Below are positions 1 to 4,742 of a stretch of 8,014 nucleotides of DNA, in pieces. The stretch covers positions 1 to 8,014 of the forward strand of contig PLXW01000042.1 in NCBI GenBank assembly GCA_003151595.1, read 5' to 3'. This stretch comes from Myxococcales bacterium (GTDB lineage: Bacteria; Myxococcota; Polyangia; Polyangiales; Polyangiaceae). The position numbers were made by a program, and so were the translations under genes. How positions within the stretch are numbered: the stretch's first letter is position 1; each line of letters opens with the position of its first letter. The notes beneath the pieces were generated by a model. The model made no database searches. It was not told the origin of the DNA and was given only the letters and a program-made list of their open reading frames with translations.

Positions 1-311
1 GTCGCCCTCGGTCCTCGGGAGGGGCTCTTTGACGGTGGCGGCGAGTGCGGCCGTTGCGTTCGATCGAGGCCGTGGACGGTCTTTGATCGCCCCTCCCTGC
101 GATCCGAGGCCTCCGCCGGGCTATGTAAAACCTCCTGGACTCGAGGAGAGCGAGCCGCGGATCACTCGCGCGTCACTCCCTTCCCACGAGAGCCCGGCGG
201 AGGCCTCGGATCGCAGGGAGGGGCGATCAAGAGGCGTCGAAGCGCGAGATCGAACACCACCTCGAAGCCCGAGCGGCCTCCACGGAGCCCCTCCCGAGGA
301 CCGAGGGTGAC
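1..311. repeat. Large imperfect inverted repeat (arms 1-122 and 191-311)
   Basis: The two arms are reverse complements of nearly equal length (122 and 121 bases) around a 68-base centre. The outer 27 bases (1-27 against 285-311) match with one mismatch. The inner 40 bases (83-122 against 191-230) match perfectly. The part between is clearly diverged but keeps the same length to within one base and a common GATCGAAC block. Conserved ends with a drifted middle look like two inverted copies of a short repeat family, or a MITE-like non-coding element. No transposase and no target-site duplication can be seen, and the left end lies at the window edge, so the element may extend further. An open frame over 29-310 is a by-product of the repeat. 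Confidence 0.8.
83..230. repeat. Perfect 40-bp inverted repeat with nested GATCGC/GCGATC hairpins
   Basis: Bases 83-122 are the exact reverse complement of 191-230, with a 68-base spacer. Within the left arm, GATCGC at 85-90 faces GCGATC at 99-104 across eight bases. The right arm has the same pair at 209-214 and 223-228. Each arm could therefore form its own small hairpin or pair with the other arm. If transcribed, the RNA would form a very stable long hairpin; as DNA it could extrude a cruciform. No T-tract follows either side, so a simple intrinsic terminator is not obvious. Confidence 0.85.
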
Positions 312-377
312 GTCGGGCGATCCGGTCGATGTCCTCTCGCTCTGCCTCTTGGCGACGCTATCTAGAGGAGTCCCCCG
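312..377. other. Spacer between inverted repeat and tandem array
   Basis: No gene, promoter or RNA is recognisable here. Its right end (368-379, GAGTCCCCCGCT) is the exact reverse complement of 576-587 inside the tandem array, so the array is partly bracketed by a 12-bp inverted match. Confidence 0.5.
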
Positions 378-625
378 CTAACGCCGTTACTCGCGCGACT
401 CGGATTTTGACTCGCGCGACTAACGCCGTTACTCGCGCGACTCGAAATTTGAGTGGGGGACTAACGCCGTTACTCGCGCGACTCGGATTTTGACTCGCGC
501 GACTAACGCCGTTACTCGCGCGATTCGAAATTTGAGTGGGGGACTCACGCCGTTACTCGCGCGACTCGGAATTTGAGCGGGGGACTCACGCCGTGAGTCG
601 ATCAGTTCGAAATTCGAGCGGGGGA
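378..625. repeat. Six-unit tandem array of 41-42-bp repeats with dyads
   Basis: Units start at 378, 420, 461, 503, 544 and 585, with lengths 42, 41, 42, 41, 41 and 41. Each begins CTAACGCCGTTACTCGCG or a close variant, and carries the partial dyad TAACG-C-CGTTA followed by the self-complementary TCGCGCGA and an AT-rich core. Two unit types differ in the second half: A (units 1 and 3, with GATTTTGACTCGCGCGA) and B (the others, with AAATTTGAGTGGGGGA or similar). Units 1-2 and 3-4 form two 83-bp copies differing at one base. Units 5 and 6 are progressively diverged. There are no unique spacers, so it is not a CRISPR. It sits directly upstream of the gene at 648, so an operator or iteron-like role is possible but unproven. 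Confidence 0.9.
583..599. promoter_or_regulatory. Perfect 17-bp palindrome, candidate operator
   Basis: GACTCACG-C-CGTGAGTC is an exact dyad with eight-base arms about a single central base. It lies at the start of the sixth repeat unit. In the other units the same place holds an imperfect dyad (GACTAACGCCGTTACTC or similar). Here both sides read so that the arms match completely. The site ends 48 bases before the ATG at 648 and just upstream of a candidate -10 box (635-640, TAGGCT). It suits a dimeric DNA-binding protein; the protein is unknown. Confidence 0.45.
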
Positions 626-647
626 CGATCGGTGTAGGCTCGGCGTG

Positions 648-2006
648 ATGCTTTCGCGTTCTTTTGCTCTTCGCATTCTACTTCCTGCCCCGCTCTTCGC
701 CGCGCTTGCCACGTTTGTCGCCGCGCCGCGCCTCGCGCACGCCCAGGTCAACGACGCCGATCGCGCCGCCGCGCGCGAGCTGTATGTGCAGGGCGTCGGG
801 CTCCAGGAGGTCGGGAAGTTCGGCGAGGCGCTCGATCGCTTCAACCGCGCGCAGGCCGTGTTCAGCGCGCCGACGCACCTGCTCCACATCGCCGAGTGCG
901 ACGCCGCGCTCGGAAAGCTCGTCGAGTCGGCCGAAACGTACCGCACGCTCGTGCGCACCCCACTGCCCGACGGCGCGCCGAACGCCTTCGTGCAGGCGCA
1001 GAAGCAAGGGGCCGCCGAGCTCACGCAGGTCGAGCCGCGACTCCCGTCGATCCGTCTGATCGTTCACCCCGAGAACGTTCAAAACCTCGCCGTCCAGGTC
1101 GACGGGCAGCCGATGAGCAGCGCGCTGGTCGGCGTTCAGCGGCCGACCGATCCCGGGCAGCACGTGATCGTGGTGTCGGCGCCGGGCTACTTGAAGATGT
1201 CGCAGCGGATCGCGCTTCAAGAGAAAGAGAACCGCGACATCAACTTCACGCTTCAAGCGTCGAACGGCATCGTCTACGGCACCGCGCCCGCCGGCTATCC
1301 GCCGCAAGTCCAACCGGCGCAGCCCGCCCCGCAGTACTCGCCCGCCCCGCCCCCGTACGGCTCCGCGCCCCCCGAGTACAAAGCGCCCGACGAGAATCGC
1401 CCCGCGAGCGGCGGGTTCATGATGGGACCGAGCCTCGGCGTCGTGCTGCCGGGGGGCTCGACGGCGGGCGGAGATCAGTTCAGCAACATCGCCAGCCCGG
1501 GCGCGGGCGTGGGCGTCGAAGCCGGCTTCCGGTTCGTACGCCGGCTGTACCTCGGCGCGGTCTACCAGCACGGGTTCCTCAGCGCCGCGAACGCGCAGGC
1601 CGTGGCGCTCGGGAGCGCAGCGGTGACGACGACCGTCGGCACGAACTATTTCGGGCTCAACTTCGCGTACATCTCGCATCCCGAAGGGGTCGCGTTCTAC
1701 GGCGAGATCGGCGGCGGGTTCCGCACGTTCTCGAACACGCAGACGGCGACCGACAACAGCGCCTCGGCGTCGACCACGCTCGCCGGCGGTGAGCTCTCGA
1801 TCGGCGTCGGGCTTCACCTGAAGTTCGGCGATTGGATCCGCGTCATCCCGAAGGTGAGCGTGTCGGGCGGGCAGTTCGGGACGCTGAGTTGCAACCAGAC
1901 CGGGAGCGCGACGTGCCCCACGACCGGCACCATCACCAACACGGACACGCACACGTTCGTGTTCCTCGGCGTCACTGGATTCATCGACTTCGCGCGGAAG
2001 CACTGA
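648..2006 (+). CDS. Exported TPR–PEGA domain protein with beta-rich C-terminal domain
   Basis: The protein (452 aa from the ATG) begins with a signal peptide: basic residues, then the hydrophobic stretch ILLPAPLFAALATFVAA, and a likely cleavage after AHA near residue 32. Residues about 35-130 are helical and TPR-like (ARELYVQGVGLQEVGKFGEALDRF is typical). Residues about 135-203 fit a PEGA domain (IRLIVHPEN, VQVDGQP, and PGQHVIVVSAPGY). A Pro/Tyr/Ala linker spans about 210-250. Residues about 255-452 are Gly-rich alternating strands (GPSLGVVLPGG, GAGVGVEAGFRF, GLHLKFGDW), ending in FLGVTGFIDFA, and resemble a small outer-membrane barrel. Such chimeras are common in myxobacteria; a role in anchoring or scaffolding in the envelope is inference and no enzyme motif is seen. 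A GTG at 645 directly precedes the chosen ATG, and there is no clear ribosome binding site. C416 and C424 (GTG numbering) could form a disulfide. Confidence 0.85.
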   Translation: MLSRSFALRILLPAPLFAALATFVAAPRLAHAQVNDADRAAARELYVQGVGLQEVGKFGEALDRFNRAQAVFSAPTHLLHIAECDAALGKLVESAETYRTLVRTPLPDGAPNAFVQAQKQGAAELTQVEPRLPSIRLIVHPENVQNLAVQVDGQPMSSALVGVQRPTDPGQHVIVVSAPGYLKMSQRIALQEKENRDINFTLQASNGIVYGTAPAGYPPQVQPAQPAPQYSPAPPPYGSAPPEYKAPDENRPASGGFMMGPSLGVVLPGGSTAGGDQFSNIASPGAGVGVEAGFRFVRRLYLGAVYQHGFLSAANAQAVALGSAAVTTTVGTNYFGLNFAYISHPEGVAFYGEIGGGFRTFSNTQTATDNSASASTTLAGGELSIGVGLHLKFGDWIRVIPKVSVSGGQFGTLSCNQTGSATCPTTGTITNTDTHTFVFLGVTGFIDFARKH

Positions 2007-2009
2007 GTC

Positions 2010-2034
2010 GATCCCGCCCAAATCGGGCTGGATC
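2010..2034 (+). terminator. Stem-loop just after the TPR–PEGA gene
   Basis: GATCCCGCCC (2010-2019) pairs with GGGCTGGATC (2025-2034), leaving one mismatch and the loop AAATC. It begins four bases after the stop codon, where a transcription terminator or 3'-end stabiliser is expected. No U-tract follows, so intrinsic termination is uncertain. Confidence 0.4.
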
Positions 2035-2068
2035 GCGCGGGCATCAGTAAGACCTCGCGGCACAATCG

Positions 2069-2086
2069 CTTGCAACGAATTACAAG
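2069..2086. promoter_or_regulatory. Imperfect inverted repeat upstream of the glycosyltransferase gene
   Basis: CTTGCAA (2069-2075) and TTACAAG (2080-2086) match as inverted arms at six of seven positions around CGAA. The site is an unusually AT-rich island 43 bases before the start codon and may be a regulator site or part of a promoter. A TTAGCT box at 2116-2121, seven bases before the ATG, could be the -10 element. No good -35 at normal spacing is seen. Confidence 0.25.
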
Positions 2087-2128
2087 TCGATGACAACGGC
2101 GCCATGACGCGGTGCTTAGCTCCGCCTC

Positions 2129-3691
2129 ATGAACTTCGTGCTGTGCGCGAGCTACTTCGCGGTCCTCTCGTTCCTCGCGATGTACGGCCTTCACCGATCG
2201 CACCTGGTGATCACGTGCATGCGCCACGCGCGGAAGCTCCGCACGATGAAGGACGACTGCCCGCCGCTCCCCGTGGACACGGCGCTCGATCTCGTCCCGT
2301 ACATCACGGTGCAGCTCCCGCTCTACAACGAGGTCACCGTCGCCGCGCGCTTGCTGGAGCACGTGTCGAAGCTCGACTACCCGCGCGAGAAGCTCGAGAT
2401 CCAGGTGCTCGACGACTCGACCGACGAGACGCGCGCGCTGGTGCGCGACTGCATCGCGCGGTTGCGTGACGCGGACACCAGCGAGACGCCGCTCGACATC
2501 ACGTACCTGCATCGCGTCGATCGCTCGGGGTACAAAGCCGGCGCGCTCGACGCGGGGCTGAAGGTCGCGAAGGGCGATCTCGTCGCCGTGTTCGACGCCG
2601 ACTTCCTCCCGCAGCCCGACTTCCTTCGCGCCCTCGCGCCGAACTTCATGGCCGACCCGAAGGTGGGGATGGTGCAGGCGCGCTGGGGTCACTTGAACCG
2701 CGAGTTCTCGCTCCTCACGCGCACGCAGGCGCTCATGCTCGACGGTCACCACCTCGTCGAGAACCGCGCGCGCTCGGCGGCCGGCTGGCTCTTCAACTTC
2801 TCCGGCACGGGCGGCATGTGGCGGAAGGACGCCATCCACACGAGCGGCGGCTGGCAGCACGACACGCTCACCGAGGATCTCGATCTCTCGTACCGCGCGC
2901 AGCTCGCCGGGTGGCGCTTCATCTACCGCGCGAACGTGGTCTCGCCCGCCGAGCTCCCGGAAGACGTCAGCGCCTTCCGCGCGCAGCAGTACCGCTGGGC
3001 GAAGGGGACCGTGCAGACGGCGCGGAAGCTCCTCGGCCGCGTCCTTCGCGCGCCGTCGCTCACGCCGATGCAGCGCATCGAAGCGCTCTTCCACCTGACG
3101 CCGCACTTCGCGTACCCGCTGATGGTCTTCCTGAGCGTGCTGCTCCTGCCGGCGCTCATCCTGATGCCGGCCACGAACGCGCGCGCGATGGTGCTCATCG
3201 ATCTCCCGCTGTGCATCGGCACCACCGGGTCGCTCGCGGCGTTCTACGCCATGGCCGAGGCGGCGCAGGGGCGCTCGCGCTGGAGCGCGATGAAGCAGCT
3301 TCCGGCGTTGCTCGCGCTCGGCGCGGGGCTGGCGCCGCACCTGTCGAAGGCGGTCTTCGAAGGGCTGCAGTCGATGGCCGGTGAGTTCGTACGCACGCCG
3401 AAGAAGGGCGTCTCCCAGGGTCGCTACCGCGCGCGCGCGGATCTGCCGCTCGTCGAGATCGCGCTGTGCCTCGTGTCGCTGGGGAGCGTCGTCGCGTCGC
3501 TCGAGACCGGGCACTGGTTCGCGACGCCGTTCGCCATGATGTTCACGTTCGGCTACGGCTACGTCGCCACGCTCGTCGCCACGGAAGAAATGGCCCGCCG
3601 CGCCGCCACGACGCTCGCCCCGGCCAGCAGCGACGTGCAAAGCGTTCCCCCCCCCGCCCCGTCCCGAGGCGACTTCTCCGAAGCGGCCTGA
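2129..3691 (+). CDS. Membrane GT2 glycosyltransferase, cellulose synthase/CslA-like
   Basis: This 520-aa processive beta-glycosyltransferase would transfer sugar from a nucleotide-sugar to a growing polysaccharide and extrude it across the inner membrane. One N-terminal membrane helix (about 1-22) is followed by the cytoplasmic GT-A domain. Its motifs are QLPLYNE (62-68), LDDSTDE (94-100) for nucleotide binding, DAD (156-158) for metal binding, TED (248-250) with the catalytic acid/base, and QQYRW (286-290), the acceptor/product motif of the CESA superfamily. About four or five hydrophobic segments follow (about 327-347, 352-378, 391-411, 440-458, 462-484). The EFVRTPKKG segment (419-427) is typical of the CslA/CslC-like branch, so glucomannan- or glucan-like products are as likely as cellulose. 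No bcsB, bcsC, bcsZ or PilZ domain is visible nearby. The ATG is the earliest in-frame start, and no Shine-Dalgarno precedes it. The product is not predictable from sequence alone. Confidence 0.92.
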   Translation: MNFVLCASYFAVLSFLAMYGLHRSHLVITCMRHARKLRTMKDDCPPLPVDTALDLVPYITVQLPLYNEVTVAARLLEHVSKLDYPREKLEIQVLDDSTDETRALVRDCIARLRDADTSETPLDITYLHRVDRSGYKAGALDAGLKVAKGDLVAVFDADFLPQPDFLRALAPNFMADPKVGMVQARWGHLNREFSLLTRTQALMLDGHHLVENRARSAAGWLFNFSGTGGMWRKDAIHTSGGWQHDTLTEDLDLSYRAQLAGWRFIYRANVVSPAELPEDVSAFRAQQYRWAKGTVQTARKLLGRVLRAPSLTPMQRIEALFHLTPHFAYPLMVFLSVLLLPALILMPATNARAMVLIDLPLCIGTTGSLAAFYAMAEAAQGRSRWSAMKQLPALLALGAGLAPHLSKAVFEGLQSMAGEFVRTPKKGVSQGRYRARADLPLVEIALCLVSLGSVVASLETGHWFATPFAMMFTFGYGYVATLVATEEMARRAATTLAPASSDVQSVPPPAPSRGDFSEAA

Positions 3692-3697
3692 CGTCCG

Positions 3698-3718
3698 CGG
3701 TTTCCCTCAAGGAAACCG
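3698..3718 (+). terminator. Perfect 8-bp stem-loop after the glycosyltransferase gene
   Basis: CGGTTTCC (3698-3705) pairs exactly with GGAAACCG (3711-3718) around the loop CTCAA, starting seven bases after the stop codon. Position and stem quality suggest a transcript end separating this gene from the ihfA–merR operon. The following bases are not T-rich, so it may be a Rho-dependent end or an RNA-stabilising hairpin instead. Confidence 0.45.
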
Positions 3719-3753
3719 TCAGATCAGTCTGGCGCGCGGGGCAAACCGGCGCT

Positions 3754-3759
3754 TATCAT
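3754..3759 (+). promoter_or_regulatory. Candidate -10 box of the ihfA–merR operon
   Basis: TATCAT lies about 50 bases upstream of the ihfA start in otherwise very GC-rich sequence, downstream of the preceding hairpin. It matches the sigma-70 -10 consensus at four of six positions, but no good -35 is found 16-18 bases upstream. It is the best promoter candidate between the two transcription units. Confidence 0.25.
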
Positions 3760-3792
3760 CGGCAATCGCGGCAACGGCTGCGAATGGTCCCC

Positions 3793-3803
3793 GGGGGGAA
3801 AGA
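3793..3803 (+). promoter_or_regulatory. Ribosome binding site deciding the ihfA start
   Basis: A purine run GGGGGGAAAGA lies about eight bases before the ATG at 3811. The same frame stays open far upstream into the glycosyltransferase gene, so this site, together with the family-typical N-terminus MTKAEIVQ, fixes the true start. Confidence 0.6.
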
Positions 3804-3810
3804 GACCAGC

Positions 3811-4233
3811 ATGACGAAAGCCGAGATCGTTCAAGCCCTGTATTCGCGCGTCGGTGGCTTCTCGAAGAAGGAGTCGGCCGACATGGTCGACCTCGTCTTC
3901 GAGATGATGAAAGAGACGCTCGGCCGCGGCGAGAAGATCAAGATCAGTGGCTTCGGCAACTTCGTCCTCCGCGACAAGCGCCAGCGCCCCGGCCGCAACC
4001 CGCAGACGGGCGAGCCGATCAAGATCAGCGAGCGCCGCGTGCTCACGTTCAAGGCCAGCCAGATCTTGAAGCAGGCGCTCAACCCGCGCCGCACGTCGAC
4101 GACGTCGTCGGGCGGCGCGAGCGGAAGCGCGAGCGGCGGCTCGTCGAACGGTCACACCAGCGTGTCGGCTCCGGGCGCGTCGACGACTTCGGCAGCGGCA
4201 TCGGGCGCGAGCGGCTTCGAAGTGAAGGAGTAA
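3811..4233 (+). CDS. ihfA: IHF alpha subunit (HU/IHF family) with an extra low-complexity tail
   Basis: This is a small nucleoid protein that bends DNA as a dimer, acting in chromosome compaction, recombination and sigma-54 transcription. Residues 1-92 are a complete HU/IHF fold: [10 protein letters not shown], then [21 protein letters not shown] for dimerisation, [12 protein letters not shown] (40-51), and the DNA-grasping arm [14 protein letters not shown] (57-70) with the intercalating proline at 64. It closes with [16 protein letters not shown]. The GRNPxTGE and FKAS segments favour IHF-alpha over HU. Residues 93-140 form a Ser/Gly/Ala/Thr-rich tail absent from typical 95-105-residue family members. 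It is nearly uncharged except for two Arg at its start and an acidic EVKE end, unlike the lysine-rich tails of actinobacterial HU proteins. The gene is followed after 7 bases by a MerR gene. In many proteobacteria ihfA follows pheT, but here it follows a glycosyltransferase. Confidence 0.92.
   Translation: MTKAEIVQALYSRVGGFSKKESADMVDLVFEMMKETLGRGEKIKISGFGNFVLRDKRQRPGRNPQTGEPIKISERRVLTFKASQILKQALNPRRTSTTSSGGASGSASGGSSNGHTSVSAPGASTTSAAASGASGFEVKE
4225..4230 (+). promoter_or_regulatory. Ribosome binding site of the MerR gene inside the ihfA end
   Basis: AAGGAG lies 10 bases before the ATG at 4241 and overlaps the last codons of ihfA. This supports one polycistronic message with coupled translation. 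Confidence 0.6.
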
Positions 4234-4240
4234 CGAGAGC

Positions 4241-4630
4241 ATGTCGGCGCTCCCTCCGAAGCTGTACTTCCGAATCGGCGAGGTCGCGGGCCTGGTCGGC
4301 GTCGAGCCGCACGTGCTCCGGTACTGGGAGCGCGAGTTCCGCAGCATCCGTCCGACGAAGAGCGCGAAAGGGCAGCGCGTCTATTCGCGGCGCGACGTCG
4401 AGAACCTGATGCGCGTGCGCGAGCTCCTCTACGCCGAAGGGTTCACGATCGCCGGCGCGAAGAAGAAGCTGCAGAAGAACGGCGTCGAGCCCGAAGCGGT
4501 CGTCGAGGTCGAGGCGCTCGAAGTCGCCGTCGCCGAGGTGAAGATCGAGGCCGCGCCGCCGCGCGTACGCGAGACATTGGTCGAGCTCCGAAGCGAGATC
4601 GAAGCGTTCCTCACCGAGCTTGGCGGCTGA
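4241..4630 (+). CDS. MerR-family transcriptional regulator
   Basis: The 129-aa protein has an N-terminal MerR winged-helix DNA-binding domain (about 8-80). It shows [20 protein letters not shown] (10-29), the helix-turn-helix, then [13 protein letters not shown] (44-56), the wing, and [16 protein letters not shown], the following helices. The rest (81-129) is short, with an acidic Glu/Val/Ala stretch ([16 protein letters not shown]) and a C-terminal helix that could be a coiled coil for dimerisation. No cysteine metal site and no B12 or drug-binding domain is present, so no ligand can be proposed. An ihfA–merR pair of this type is a familiar arrangement in alpha- and deltaproteobacteria. Its target genes are unknown. 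Confidence 0.9.
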   Translation: MSALPPKLYFRIGEVAGLVGVEPHVLRYWEREFRSIRPTKSAKGQRVYSRRDVENLMRVRELLYAEGFTIAGAKKKLQKNGVEPEAVVEVEALEVAVAEVKIEAAPPRVRETLVELRSEIEAFLTELGG

Positions 4631-4634
4631 CGAT

Positions 4635-4682
4635 CGACGCGACGGCGGGCGCGCCAAAGAACGAGAGAGAAAGCGCGCGTCG
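4635..4682 (+). terminator. Weak long-loop hairpin after the ihfA–merR operon
   Basis: CGACGCG (4635-4641) is the exact complement of CGCGTCG (4676-4682), followed by GTTTCTTG. The 34-base loop is long, so this is only a possible terminator. The rest of the 4631-4742 gap shows no tRNA or ORF. Confidence 0.2.
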
Positions 4683-4701
4683 GTTTCTTGAAGGATCGCG
4701 C

Positions 4702-4731
4702 GTGACAGAAGCGCGTCTTCCCGTGTTAGAA
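4702..4731 (+). promoter_or_regulatory. Candidate sigma-70-type promoter of the outer-membrane protein gene
   Basis: GTGACA (4702-4707, five of six matches to TTGACA) is followed after 18 bases by TTAGAA (4726-4731). The ATG comes only 11 bases later, so transcription would begin about 4-5 bases from the start codon and the mRNA would be almost leaderless. This agrees with the absence of a Shine-Dalgarno sequence. Confidence 0.4.
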
Positions 4732-4742
4732 CCCGGCGCACG

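Noticed and set aside
29..310. 93-aa open frame on the + strand
   Set aside because: It lies wholly within the inverted repeat, has Pro/Arg/Ser-rich composition and no recognisable domain; the pairing of the arms explains the sequence.
378..625. CRISPR array
   Set aside because: The repeats are directly contiguous with no unique spacers, and no cas gene is present.
2059..2074. Sigma-54 promoter (GGCAC...TTGCA) before the glycosyltransferase
   Set aside because: The GG and GC dinucleotides are 11 bases apart rather than the required 10.
678..2105. 475-aa open frame on the - strand
   Set aside because: Arg-rich shadow of the TPR–PEGA gene with no domain signature.
1814..3640. 608-aa open frame on the - strand
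   Set aside because: Arg/Glu/His-rich shadow opposite the GT2 gene, whose catalytic motifs are intact on the + strand.
3741..3770. IHF autoregulatory binding site before ihfA
   Set aside because: TATCAT with neighbouring bases does not complete the WATCAA-N4-TTR consensus on either strand.
3466..3810. N-terminal extension of ihfA in the same frame
   Set aside because: It overlaps the glycosyltransferase, is Arg-rich, crosses the intergenic hairpin, and the conserved IHF N-terminus with a ribosome binding site begins at 3811.
4631..4742. tRNA gene after the MerR gene
   Set aside because: A tRNA is sometimes found downstream of this operon, but no acceptor stem, TTCRA T-loop or CCA pattern is visible here.
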